Program-made: the position numbers and the translations under genes
The notes under the pieces: model-generated
Seen by the model: the letters and a program-made list of their open reading frames with translations, nothing else
What the model was told of the DNA's origin: nothing
Databases searched by the model: none
Origin: Antedon mediterranea
Lineage: Eukaryota > Echinodermata > Crinoidea > Comatulida > Antedonidae
NCBI RefSeq assembly: GCF_964355755.1
Contig: NC_092679.1
Coordinates: 15,676,932-15,740,931, forward strand
Reading direction: 5' to 3'
Length of the DNA stretch: 64,000 bases
Shown here: in pieces, positions 12,005 through 24,734 of the stretch
How positions within the stretch are numbered: the stretch's first letter is position 1
Layout: every line of letters starts with the position of its first letter

Positions 12005-12431
12005 ACAATTACCAAAATTAGCAAAAATCAGGAAATGGGATTTAATACTCAGATTGCCGCTTGCATTAGTTACATACAAAAGTCTGGAGTTTGAACTAGG
12101 GGTGGAATTACTGTACTCAATCATACAGTACAGTATACGATATGACTATAAATACCAACTCCAGCAGTTGAGTGCAAGCAAACTAAAGTGGTTTTAGGAC
12201 TTACAGTAGAGCCTGTAATCTATGGATTACAGGTGCAACATATCATTTATTAAAGATTGGGAAGAATTTATAGAAAGAAGGAACAGTTTTTTTATATAAT
12301 CTAAAAAACATTTACAAAATATGTACTGTTGGCATTTGATGTATTAAAACAGTTTATTTGTTTACTAGCTTATTTAAGCTCAACATTGATTTATAAGGCT
12401 TTACTGTGCTTTAAAATTCATTTTAATCTCC

Positions 12432-12718
12432 TATTACCATATCCTCTGGTATGGTATAATCCCAACCCCCTAGAACACAAAAATTAGGCCAACTTTGAGG
12501 GAGTGGGACTATCCGGGAACCCATGGTAAAGAAAAAAATTGATTGGTAAGCATTTCTTATAAAAACTCATATGAACTGGCTAGAGAAAGGACCATATCCA
12601 GACCTACTGTAAAGTCAATACTGGGACTATATACCCGGGGATATGCTGTTTGTGAAATCAGACATAAGTAGAGGGTGGGATTAGACCAGAAGTTGGATTA
12701 TACCAGAGGATATATAGT
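12432..12718. mobile_element. MITE family 4, long copy
   Basis: Ends ACCATATCCTCTGGTATGG and ATTATACCAGAGGATATATAG are inverted. A central insert of about 110 bp, absent from the copy at 8989-9118, separates the halves. Confidence 0.75.
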
Positions 12719-13042
12719 ATTGATTAATACTAAAGAAGGTTAAGAAAAGGGCCTTCAAATAAAACCCTTAGTTGCTGCAACTAGATCAATGTTTTAACTG
12801 ATGACTGATGAATTGTATCCTTGTATAGAGTTCTAGCAACACATCGTTTCAAAACCCTAATTACATTTTTTCCAGATACTGATATTCTTTTTTCAATATG
12901 AACAAGTTTACACAGCAAAGCACATTAAATAACATTTTGTGAGGCTGGTACTACTGTATTTGTCTGTGGGATCACTTTTAATTAGCTAGACCATACTTCT
13001 ATTTCAATACAAATTTTTGAAATTTTATAATTTTGAGACTCT

Positions 13043-13070
13043 TATTATTATTATTATTATTATTATTATA
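13043..13070. repeat. (TTA)n microsatellite
   Basis: Uninterrupted TTA/ATT trinucleotide run of about nine units. Confidence 0.95.
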
Positions 13071-14407
13071 ATTATTTAAATGTTTAATCCAAATCAAATA
13101 ATGTGCACTAACTAAGTTTGTCACTTTGTTTTAATGTCAACATAATGTGTGTGTTCATAAAACAAAAGAAATGGTAAAGTAAGGCACTATGTTGAATGAA
13201 CAAATTAGTACTGTAGGCCTACAGTAGGCTTAATAATATTAATTTATAAATTACAAATTTAATAATCAACTAATAAATCATAATGACTATATTTAATTTA
13301 TTGGTCGGTAGGGATGATTAAATGAATTGAAATTTTGCATATTTTTGTTCCAATTCATACTATTAGTATTACTAGGTATATATTGTTGCTGAAACAGTAT
13401 ATTTCGTAATCTTGGAAACACGAAAAGTGTTGTAAAAATAATTGAACAATACTCTGTAATTGTTCAAATAGGTATTCCATTTGTCGAGGGCAAACAAAGC
13501 AAAAAAAAGGTTGACCTGCAAACATTCAAACAAAATTACAAAAATACAATCAACATGTTATATTAAAGAAAATAAACAAACGAGGGAAAAATTGTGTGCA
13601 AGTACAGTTTGTATTTCAAAACATGATGTATTTAGGTTATGAAAGGAGTTTGCATTTCACACATTTTCAAGCCGATCTCTTCTATCTAGGCTAGCCTACT
13701 TGTAGTAGTAGTAGTAATGCCTGTCGAACACACAGGCGAGGCTGTTGGCACGCTATTTGCTCTGCATCGATTAGGCTTACAGAATGATTAAGCTATAAAT
13801 AGTATACCTAAAACAATTATTGTATCAAACTCTTACAAAACAATGTTCACAATTACAGTAACCCAGACCCTTACAACTTTACACTAAAAGGGGCTCAAAT
13901 TAATCAAACTTACAGAAAACTAAAACACCTTCTCTTGGTCCCGAACGTTGAAGCAGTCCAAATTCGTTTTTACGCAATTTCATTGGCTAATCTTCATTTA
14001 GAAATACGTTATTGGTTAAAATAAATTACGTCATCTTCTATTTCGAGACGTTCAAAAATAGATTTTCAGTGTGTTTTATCAATGGATGCTTTTAACAATA
14101 CAATAGGCTAATTTACAAAGGTTTTATAAGCTAGGTTTGGTTTTAGTTTCTGATATAACGGGAAAAAAAATAATGTAATGGCATCTGACCTTACCATGAC
14201 TCACCTTTATTGAGCTTCCACTTTTATCGAGTGTGTATGAGCTCAACTTCAGAACAAAAGAAAGTTGTTTTTGTGAATTTATTAATTCAGATATAATAAC
14301 CACTACACGTTAAACTGGCTGCCAGCCAGAGGTCTAATTTAAAGTAGGTCTGTCCATGTTGTTGCGGTTTTAGTATGTTGTTGATGCCCATTCCCTCTGG
14401 GGCTGAT

Positions 14408-14594
14408 CTGAAATTTTGAAAATTAGAGGCGCAGGTCCCCCAGAAAATTGCACTTAGTATATGAAACAAAAAGTGTAAGCCTCCAGGACCAGCTCGACAT
14501 GGTTGGGGGTGGCGCTAAGAAATTTTGGAAAATAGAGCTGCTAGGTGCTCGGAAATTGCACTTATAGCCTACATTAATATATGAAACAAAATCT
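14408..14594. repeat. Diverged direct repeat, two copies about 110 bp apart
   Basis: GAAATTTTGAAAATTAGAG.. at 14408 and GAAATTTTGGAAAATAGAG.. at 14519 are each followed by AATTGCACTTA and ATATGAAACAAAA. This could be a decayed element or a local duplication. Confidence 0.6.
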
Positions 14595-14894
14595 AACTGA
14601 TGAACCCAATGTCCTATTTACTTATTTTTGCATTGTAAATTTCAAAAGAGGGGTAGGGGAGAGAGAGATTGGAGCATACCGTTTATTTACTTAGAGATGG
14701 CCGGATTAAATGAAAAAAAGTGCCGCTTCGTTTTCAATGTTGGAGGGGGAGGGGAGGACACACAAAAAAATCGAGAACTTTCAAAAACAACTTATAACAG
14801 GGTTTCTGTCATGATGCTGATAACAGAAAAAAAAAACGGAGATTGTCGAAGTGTAACCTTTATCTACACAGGGAAGAGCAATTTCACTCTTCAC

Positions 14895-16050
14895 TGATCA
14901 TAAGTCAAATCGTCGTCGTCGTCAAAGCAAACTCTGATGATCAGAGCGTGGCTTCTCTAACGGTATTCTGAAACCATCTCCTGTTTTCTATTATCCTACT
15001 TGCTTGCTTCATAGAGCCAAACACATCTGTTATAGTCTTTTCCCATTGGCATCTTCGTCTTCCTCTTCTTCTCTTTCCTGGAATATAAGCCATTCTCTTC
15101 TCCATTTCATCTTGCCGCTTAATATGATCAAAATATCACAATTTCTGCTTTTAAACATACTGCAGCAACCAATCATTTGATACTCTAGGCTCTTTTCTTA
15201 TGCTATCATTTGTGCGATGTTGAGTCCATGGGACTCGCAAAGTCCTTCGGTAGCTTGCAGGCATGTGGCCACTGTAAAGACACATGCTTTGAGAATGCGC
15301 AACTTGGTCTTGTCTTTTCCACACCACAGGTTTTTTATCCTAGTGAGAGCAATTGCAATCCCATGGCCAATCTGCTTCTGATTTCTTTGGTGTTATCTCC
15401 ATCTCCTTGTATCCTGGCGCCAAGGTACATGAAATTGTCAACTTCCTCCAATGCGGATCCACTTATTTCTATGCTCTGCTTGTTTTCATTTGCCACTTGC
15501 AAAGAAACAGTCATGACTTTGGTCTTTTTCGCATTCATTTTTAGACAATGAGATATGCCTTCTTCATTCACTGAGTCAACAAATCTGCTGAGGCCAGGTC
15601 TTGACTTCGACATCAAGGCAGCATCGTCTGCATATCTTTAGGTCAAGAGTGTTCCCTCCAACGTGTAGCAGATAGTAACTTTCAGACCGTTCTTCTGTCA
15701 CGTCATAGCTTCTCGCATTAGGCCTATGTCTTCTGTAATGTTGAACAGAGCCGGAGAAAGAATGCAGCCCCGACGGACGGACGCCTTTCTTAATGGTAAA
15801 CCAATCTGTAGTTCCACACTCAAGCTGACTGCTGATTGCTGATCTTGATAAATATAATTTATCACATGTGCTGGAAACCCCATCTTCATCATGATGGACC
15901 AGAATTGGTTATTATTATCTTGCATTGTCAAAGGCTTTCGAGTAGTCTACAAAACAGATGAACAAATCTTGCTGCATTTCCAGATTTGCGAATCAGCATC
16001 TAAAGGTTGAAGATGTGATCACGAGTTCCACCCAAGCCAAATACAGAATA
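14895..16050 (-). pseudogene. Truncated non-LTR retrotransposon (reverse transcriptase)
   Basis: Read on the minus strand, fragments in different frames follow the order of a LINE reverse transcriptase. GTRDHIFNL near 16020 is followed by motif A FVDYSKAFD near 15940, motif B GCILSPALFNI near 15750, catalytic YADD at 15623-15634, KTKVM and FMYLGARIQGDG near 15430. A basic C-terminal segment with RRRGRRRCQWEKTI and a tryptophan end lies near 15000-15090. Frameshifts and stops break the frame. The 5' part (endonuclease) is missing and the right end stops at a foldback element. The 3' end near 14900-14925 carries a short GAC-repeat tail instead of poly(A), as in some RTE-like elements. The clade is not certain. 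Confidence 0.85.
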
Positions 16051-16052
16051 TA

Positions 16053-16752
16053 CAAGAAATATTTCTTACAAAAAACGCCGCTCGACATTTTAAAATTAAT
16101 CACTGTTCTTTCTTCATGTATTAAAAAGATGTCCTTTATTCGCAAAAATACATACAAATTAAAGATAGTTCTTTAATTATGAATCATATTATGCCCATTT
16201 TTTCACTAATTAATTGTAATATAAATACACAATTTTTAATAATTATTTATGGACATTTTCTTACCATGGAAATGTGTAACAAAAAAAATATGTTGGTTAA
16301 TCGCAAAAATACACACAATTTAACATAGCTATTTATTTATAAATCACATTATGCCCATTTTGGTGGGTGTTGGTAATCTGGTTGTATTTAATTCATTGAA
16401 TAATTGATATTTCTGCTAATTTTCAACAGCTTTTGAAAGAAGACAAGTGTACCTTTCCAACAATGTATTATTTGCCAACAAATATTAATCTACTTATTGA
16501 AGTTCAAAATTGACCATTTTTAAATGCCATTTTTTAATTAGTAGATTAATATTTGTTGGCAAAAAATACATTGTTGGAATGGTACACATGTCTTCTTTCA
16601 AATGCTGTTTATACTATTAACTAGTGAAAAAATGAGCATGTGATTCATAACTAAAGAACTATCTGTTTAATAATTAATCATAAATTAATCAAAAGAACAA
16701 TGATTAATGTTAAAATGTCGAGCGGCGTTTTTTGTAAGAAATATTTCTTGTT
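16053..16752. mobile_element. 700-bp foldback element
   Basis: Ends are long inverted repeats: ACAAGAAATATTTCTTAC and AACGCCGCTCGACATTTTAA at 16053-16094, and their complements at 16709-16752. A second inverted pair in the centre (16429-16500 with 16535-16609) contains CTACTAATTAAAAA and GCCAACAAATATTAATCTAC words. Almost the whole element can fold on itself. No coding frame. It separates the LINE fragment from the glycosidase promoter. Confidence 0.85.
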
Positions 16753-17155
16753 TTAACCTTGATTTTAATTTGTTTTTATTACAAATACAATACTTTGTTT
16801 TACAATGTGGAAGAACACCTTCTGGTTTGAACTAGTTTTTTACGTTGCAAAAATAAATATTAGGGCCTATTATTATTAAACTTCCGTGAATTCCTCCGTG
16901 GTCGACAGAAGTATTTGTTGTAACGTGATCTTTGGTATGTACCTACTTAAGGCATTCATCAAACATAATATAAATTTATAATGATCAAGACATTATTTAA
17001 ATAACATTAATAACGCTAAATGGGCGGCAATTGTAGGCATTATGTGTATACAAGCCACTTTGGACGACACAATTACGTTAGAGCTTCATTGTTTATCACT
17101 GGTTATATTGAACTTTATCGGATTTATCACAAAAGTCCAAAAGTTCAGCCTCAGA

Positions 17156-17164
17156 TATAAAAGG
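17156..17164 (+). promoter_or_regulatory. TATA box of the glycosidase gene
   Basis: TATAAAAGG lies 52 bases before the ATG at 17208, giving an expected transcription start near 17185-17190 and a short 5' UTR. It is the clearest core promoter in the window. Confidence 0.6.
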
Positions 17165-17207
17165 CTTAAACGTATTTGTATTATTACTATCCTGAATATC
17201 TTTCAAA

Positions 17208-19123
<1,916 letters not shown>

Positions 19124-19509
19124 CTGATACGGCCTGGTGTGTTTGCTGTCAACAGAAATTTGCTTAATTACATATGAACAGAATCTTTATAATAAGTAGG
19201 GTAAAGGCGGCTGACAGCAAACATATAAGTGTCTTGTTTGGCTTTTACTTTCAATATACACCCTCTATAATTATCAATAATATAATATTTACTTATATCT
19301 ATTTGCTAAACATAGATAACATATTGATGTTAATTGTCTTTACGGTCTAATCAATGTCCGTCTATTCGTTATTTTACTAAAGTTCGCAAGAAAAAAACTG
19401 ACAATCTACAAAATGTTAAAAATGTCAATGCTGGTTTATGTCGCACTGGACACGTCCAATGAATGACGTCCCATCAATAGTTATTTAATACGATTAGCTG
19501 GTACCAAAT
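19124..19509. other. Spacer, nothing recognised
   Basis: AT-rich sequence after the glycosidase stop codon, presumably its 3' UTR. I see no clear AATAAA and no repeat family member before the hAT element starts. Confidence 0.5.
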
Positions 19510-19589
19510 CAGGGGCGCAGCCAGCAAAGAATTAAAGGTGGGGTCAACCAATATGTGAGTATTTTGCGAGCGAAGCGAGCAACCATGGG

Positions 19590-19737
19590 CTGGGGGCCAG
19601 GGGGCCGCCAAAGGCCCCCGTTTGGGGTCCAGGGGGCCAGGGGGCCGCCAAAGGCCCCCGTTTGGGGTCCAGGGGGCCAGGGGGCCGCCAAAGGCCCCCG
19701 TTTGGGGTCCAGGGGGCCAGGGGGCGAAGCCCCCTGG
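19590..19737. repeat. GC-rich 40-bp tandem repeat in the hAT left arm
   Basis: Just over three units of 40 bp carry GGGGGCCAGGGGGCCGCC and AAAGGCCCCCGTTTGGGG. It follows GCGAGCGAAGCGAGC. The GC content is far above the surroundings, with self-complementary and G-rich strands. It creates overlapping spurious frames. Confidence 0.9.
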
Positions 19738-20661
19738 AAGCTTTGGCGGTCTAGGGCAATCTAGATCATTTGAATCGGTTTACGCACACACAATAGACTG
19801 TGGGCTACCGTAACCCCCCCCCCCCCCCCCTGGGGATTTTATGACCCATACATTTTTGGAAACCTCACACATATAGGTTTTCAAATCAGGTTGTCTGCAC
19901 ATTGCGCAGTGGTGCGTAAACCGATGAGGGCGCTTTTTCCAAAATGGCCGCCAAATTTAATAAAATATTAAATATATTGATAAAACAGTAATTTATATGC
20001 TAAAATTAACTTGTTTTTTAATTGTTCTGTATTGAAATAATGTGTGGTCAGGTCATGGTATATGTTTGTATTCCGAAAAGTCAATATAGAGGGCGCATTT
20101 CAAAATGGCCGTCGAAAATCATAAAACTTAACAAAATTGAAGTAATTACTAGAAATGATTATATAAACAATCAGAAAAATGTCAGAATGTCATTTTACCA
20201 TTCAATAATTTAACTGGTACTGACATTATTTGATTAAACTAATAAAATAATATTATTATTATTAAAATAATACAAAAACTTCTATCAAACAAATTAGTTG
20301 ATGCATGACATTCAACTTTAAACCAATCAGAACACAGATAGCAGTGTAGTAGTCTAGTTGATCAGTTGTATGAAACCAGTCTAGTCTATATAACATTGAG
20401 CTAAATTATCGAAGAAAATTGTGCTTTTTCAACAAAAAAGTTAATTCATAGTAAGTATTACAAGCAATTTGCTCTCCTAGTACAGTACATGGTGCAAAAT
20501 GTGGACTAGCCTAGGCCTCGGAGAACTTGGTAAAACTGCACAGTTCTGGCTTAACTATATGGATCGAGTTTGGCTTATCCTTCAATTTCAAAGAGCAACT
20601 AAGAAAACAATTTTGATTTGCATTTAGCTAGCCTACAAAGAATGTGTAGTCTGTTTTTTAG

Positions 20662-22737
20662 CTACGACCACCAAAACTATGCTAGATATACAATGGTGTA
20701 TTTCCTGTCTCTCCTAAACATATCAGAGACACATCCCGGAGCAGAGGAGCTCTTGCGACACAATGGTTTCAGCGTTAAACGATCACAAATTCCGATGTCG
20801 AGAAATGCTGTTGACATCACAATTGAACAAACTATCAACCGTCACGCAAAGTGCCATGGTGGAATCATAGGATTCAGCAGGAACTATTCGGCATATCATA
20901 GGTGGTGCACGACAAGACACAGTAGGGCTGGTTACCAGCAAGCCACAATGGAAATGGCAGACATGGATAACATGGAATCAACTTCACACAAGGGCTTGAA
21001 GTCCTCACACATCATCAACAGTGAACAAGATACTTGCAAGGTTCTAGCAGCATTTCATAATTTTGTAAATCCTTTTGTTGTTGAAAACAAGAACGTCCTC
21101 TACTGTCTGTCATCAGGTGCACCAGTATCAGATGAGATCGAACATGATCTCCTCCAGGCTGATAATATTGGAAAACAGGCTTACGACAAATTTGTTACGC
21201 AACGACTTGTTGAAGGCACAGTAAGTTTTCATCATCCAATCAAGAAGTGTAAACTAAAGACATTTGTACAACTTGCCAAATCCTGTAAGATCTCGGGACA
21301 GTCAAAGAAGACCAAAGAAGTAAAAGCTGAAAGAAGTGTATTTGGTCAGCTTGTACTTTTAGCAATGAAGCATGACATTAGTATAGAGAGGGTGCTTAGT
21401 TTCTCATTGGGACCTGTTCCATGGGCACTTGCAACGGCTGATGGTGTTCCAGTGAAGACAGACAAGGCAAAGCTTATGCATGCATTGGTAGGCGAATCGA
21501 ACACAATAGAAAGGCCGGCTGGAGAAACCACATATATTGTTCACTGAATGGCTCTGCTGGAAGCACAGATGGCTTTGCCTGATACATTTGGAGACCTGGC
21601 AGAGAGTATATTTGGACAGCTGCCTAAGGTAAAACGTGTGGACTTTGTAACTGATACCTACCTCCCACTATCAATCAAAGGAATTGAAAGGGCTAGAAGA
21701 GGTTCTTCTAAATCCCATATAATTAAAGGAGTCAAGACTAAAGTGCCACGAGACTGGAAATCGTTTCTGTCAAGCGATGACAATAAGATGACACTAATTT
21801 CTACTAAGTGAATGGAAAAAGAATAAATATGCACCAAATCTTCATGGAAGAGAAGTTGTATTTGGCTATACGAATAAATGCCTAAGTCTGAAGAGCAATG
21901 ATGGCCGAGAAACTATGTCAGAGTTATCGTCAACACAGGAAGAGGCTCACGAAGTTGATTCTCCACTGTCTGCAAATTGCCAGAAATTCATCATCCAATT
22001 CTACCATAATCATTCGATCTCCAGACACAGATGTCTTCATTCTTTTGCTTCATCACACCCAGGAACTGACTCAAACAATACTATTTGATACAGGTGTTGG
22101 CAATAAAAGACGTCTTGTAGATGTGCATAAAGTCATAAGTGATGTGGGAAATGATGTGTGTCATGCCCTTCCCGCATTACATGCATTCAGTTGTTGTGAC
22201 ACAACCAGTGCATTTGTTCGTAAGGGGAAACTACTACCTTTGAAGATCCTCAAACAGCACCAGGAATTTCTTGGTGCATTTCTGACTCTTGGCCGATCAT
22301 TGGAAATTGCAGATGAAACTCATGAAAGCTTGGAGCATTTTGTGTGCCGTCTTTACAACACTAAATCTACTCGTAACTGACATTAACACTTTGCGACATG
22401 ATAAATTTCTGGAAAGATTTAGTGTCAAGCCAGGTGCAATACTTTCGACCTATGATGGCATGGATATGAGCCTCCCTCCACCTTGCCGAGATGCTCTAAA
22501 AATGCATGTTAAAAGATCTAATTATCAAGCCGTACCAAATATCCCTCAACCAGACGGGCATGGTGTATTCAAAATGAAAAGTTGGACTTGAAGTGGACGG
22601 AAGGTGATATGATGCCACATGAGCTGGTTGACGTATTGGTAGAGGAACAGGAAGAGGAGGATGAGGAGGAGGATGATGATGAGCAAACTGAATTTAACAA
22701 CTTGATGGACATTTTTTTTTACACGGAAGAAGACTAG
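20662..22737 (+). pseudogene. Broken transposon gene, PIN/XPG-nuclease-like
   Basis: A multi-frame reading continues across the element. The first block starts after a splice-like acceptor at 20660-20661 with YDHQNYARY, then IEQTINRHAK, GGIIGFSRNYSAYHRWCTTR and CLSSGAP. The frame meets a stop (TGA at 21545-21547), then resumes in the same frame at LLEAQMAL. Frameshifts follow near 21805, 21945, 22365 and 22570. The middle has QEEAH, IIRSPDTDVFILLLHH and FSCCDTTSAFVRKGK, resembling the acidic and Gly-Cys-Asp motifs of XPG/FEN1-type PIN nucleases. The tail is very acidic (EEQEEEDEEEDDDE) and ends at a TAG at 22737. I recall similar multicopy uncharacterised proteins in marine invertebrates; the nuclease role is inference. 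EEAD has become EEAH and GCD has become CCD. The N-terminal part is missing. Confidence 0.75.
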
Positions 22738-22774
22738 ATAATCTTGTTATTGAAACTTTTATTGTAAATAGTAA

Positions 22775-23411
22775 GGAATGGCATTTCCAGTTACTTTTCC
22801 ATACAACATTCTACTAGAGCAACTATAAAACCACATGTTCTGAAAAATTTGCAACAATTTCCAAATGTATACTACCAGTAGTTAGAGAGATATGACAAAA
22901 CCAGGTCAAAAGTCATAAAGGTCATAAATGTCACTTCCGGTAATTTTTTGACAAAATGTTTCATTAGAGCAAATAGAAATATGCATATTGTAAACAATTT
23001 GAGATCATTTACAAGTGTCTATCATGTAAAGTCAATGTTATGTCTTTAAAATATAGAAAAAAAACCAATAGTGCACTTTTATTAGAATTGTTGGCAGCCA
23101 TTTTGACAAAACGGTCAGAAATGGCATTCCCAGTCCCCTTTACATAAAACTCTCCATTAGAGCAAGTATAAAACCACATGTTCCAAACAATTTGCGACAA
23201 ATTCCAAATGTGTACTACCAGTAGTTATAGAGATATGACAAAACCGGGTCAAAGGTCAGAGTGACAAAAATGTCATTTCCGGTCAAATTTTTACAAAACT
23301 TTTCATTAGAGCAAATAGAAATGTGCTTACTGTAAACAATTTGAGACCATTTATAAGTCTCTACCATGAGTGGTTGCCAAGATAGAGGCACCTGAGCCTA
23401 TGGGCAGCCAT
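22775..23411. repeat. Two diverged ~320-bp direct repeats near the inner element's right end
   Basis: Copy one (22775-23110) and copy two (23118-23411) share in order: GGCATTTCCAGT/GGCATTCCCAGT, AACCACATGTTC, TACTACCAGTAGTTA, ATATGACAAAACC, CATTAGAGCAAATAGAAAT and GGCAGCCATTTTGA. They form subterminal repeats, possibly transposase-binding. Confidence 0.8.
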
Positions 23412-24049
23412 TTTGAAAACGCGCCCTCACGGGAATACGCACCACTGCGCAATGTGCAGACAACCTGATTTTAGTTCGTATATGGGTAGGGTTAAAAAAA
23501 ATACTGGTCCCGAAAAATCCCCAGGGGGGGGGAGGGTCCCGTGTTTGAGCCCACAGTCTACAAATATGACAATGTTAACACTAATAAACTGAAACAAAGA
23601 AAACAAAAAACAACTCTCATTTTCATTACAGAACATTTTTATATTCCAGGCTGCCACAGACAAACACTTTTTTTCTTGCTTGTTTGTTGATTTGTGTAGA
23701 GAGGCTGTAAACTCAGAGGAGGAATTATTTGAATTCCTCCCTTTTCACCAATACAAAAGTTGCATGAAATGAACGTAGAGATGCAAAAGTTTGAAAAAAG
23801 AAATTAGAATGATAGCATGGAGGGAGTGATATTATTAAATGAGAACCGTAATGTTAGAGTTCATACACTATGCAAGTCCAAGAAGCTATCTTGGCTCCGT
23901 GTGTATGTGAGACGCTTATCATACCCAGTACATACAATATTTTGTTTAAAAATATACCTATTTTGTTCGAATGTATAGTATAGGTGATAGCTTATACATA
24001 ATTGTAATAACTAACTTCTAAATTATTATCATACATTTTACGTTAGTTA

Positions 24050-24590
24050 CTATAAGGGCGCTCTTGACATCGCGTGATGCATCTTTAAACATAAGTTTGG
24101 AACATTCTTCTTGGCTTGGAGACAGAATTCGCGAATGACATTCTCTGTATTAATGTTCATGTTAAAGTGTATGTTCATGAGGCACAATCCCGAAAGCTGC
24201 TCATAAGACATGTGATTTCCCAAACAGGTTTTCGTTCTCCATAAAGTCGAAAAACTCCGCTCAGTTTAAGCAGACGTTACGGGCATAGGCCTACGCGATT
24301 AGAAGAAGTGCACACACATTCGGGAACACATCTGGATCCGCTAATTTTACACAGTCGCTTCCATCACTGAAGCTCGGAATGAAGATGTTCGTGTCTTGGC
24401 AGATCATCGTACCAAATTCAAGTTCCTTGAAGACTTCTTCAACATTACACTTCATGATAGACTCGGGTGCTACGCCAAATATTTTAAAGCATGGCCTGTT
24501 ATCGGCAGAAAAACGGGTTTTTAACTCGGTTTGTAATCAAGTTGATTTGGTAATACTGCTCGGTAGTAATCTTCCACAGTATCTCCAGGA
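24050..24590 (-). pseudogene. hAT transposase C-terminal remnant
   Basis: Minus-strand fragments read DTVEDYYRAVLPNQL, then (shifted) LKTRFSADNRPCFKIFG, then after a stop ERSFSTLWRTKTCL, MSYEQLSGLCLMNIHF and ENVIREF, ending at a TAG at 24050-24052. ERSFS..L..K followed by LSGL.L..IH is the hAT dimerisation region, closest to ZMYM1/zinc-finger MYM-like hATs. At least one frameshift and one stop are present, and the N-terminal zinc finger and catalytic acidic residues are deleted. Confidence 0.8.
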
Positions 24591-24734
24591 TGATTTGATC
24601 TGTATTGTTGTCTCCGGTTTTTATTGATTTTTTCTATAAAAAAAAGGGGGGGTCAGGACCCCCGTGACCCCCCCACTGGCTGCGCCCCTGCAAATAACTC
24701 CTTACATGACTCACTTCAACTGATGGCAGGCCTC

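Larger units (their letters stand above)
10881..14894. other. Region upstream of PPM1, no coding exon seen
   Basis: Beyond the start codon of minus-strand PPM1 I see only repeats: two adjacent MITEs at 11641-12004, a family 4 element at 12432-12718, a TTA microsatellite, and duplicated segments at 14408-14594. The PPM1 promoter and untranslated first exon should lie here but I could not place them. An 89-codon frame at 14628-14897 is not recognisable. Confidence 0.5.
19794..23560 (+). mobile_element. Inner 3.77-kb DNA transposon with long imperfect TIRs
   Basis: Ends are TAGACTGTGGGCT (19794) and its complement ending at 23560, continuing as imperfect inverted repeats for about 160 bp. Shared blocks include a C-run plus TGGGGATTTT, CAGGTTGTCTGCACATTGCG, CAGTGGTGCGTA and GAGGGCGC. 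CAA flanks both ends (19791-19793, 23561-23563), a probable 3-bp target duplication. AAAATGGC(C/T)G blocks recur at both ends in inverse orientation (about 19940 and 20100; about 23091 and 23402). The only gene seen is the broken PIN/XPG-like frame. Academ transposons carry XPG-like nuclease and 3-4 bp duplications, so that assignment is possible but unproven. Confidence 0.8.
19510..24690. mobile_element. hAT-type DNA transposon, interrupted by a second transposon
   Basis: Perfect 15-bp terminal inverted repeats: CAGGGGCGCAGCCAG at 19510-19524 and its complement at 24676-24690. CAAAT directly flanks both (19505-19509 and 24691-24695), a 5-bp target-site duplication. CAGGGGCG ends and a hAT transposase C-terminal remnant on the minus strand (24050-24590) assign it to hAT, although hAT usually duplicates 8 bp. 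Without the inner insertion it is about 1.4 kb and internally deleted, so it is non-autonomous. Confidence 0.85.

Noticed and set aside
15210-15551. 113-codon plus-strand frame
   Set aside because: It is the antisense shadow of the LINE reverse transcriptase.
19555-19813. Gly/Pro-rich plus-strand frames
   Set aside because: Translation of the 40-bp GC-rich array of the hAT element.
20618-20661. Methionine at 20618 as the start of the transposon protein
   Set aside because: The segment before Tyr-Asp-His looks like intron with a TTTTTTAG acceptor; the true N-terminus is probably upstream or lost.
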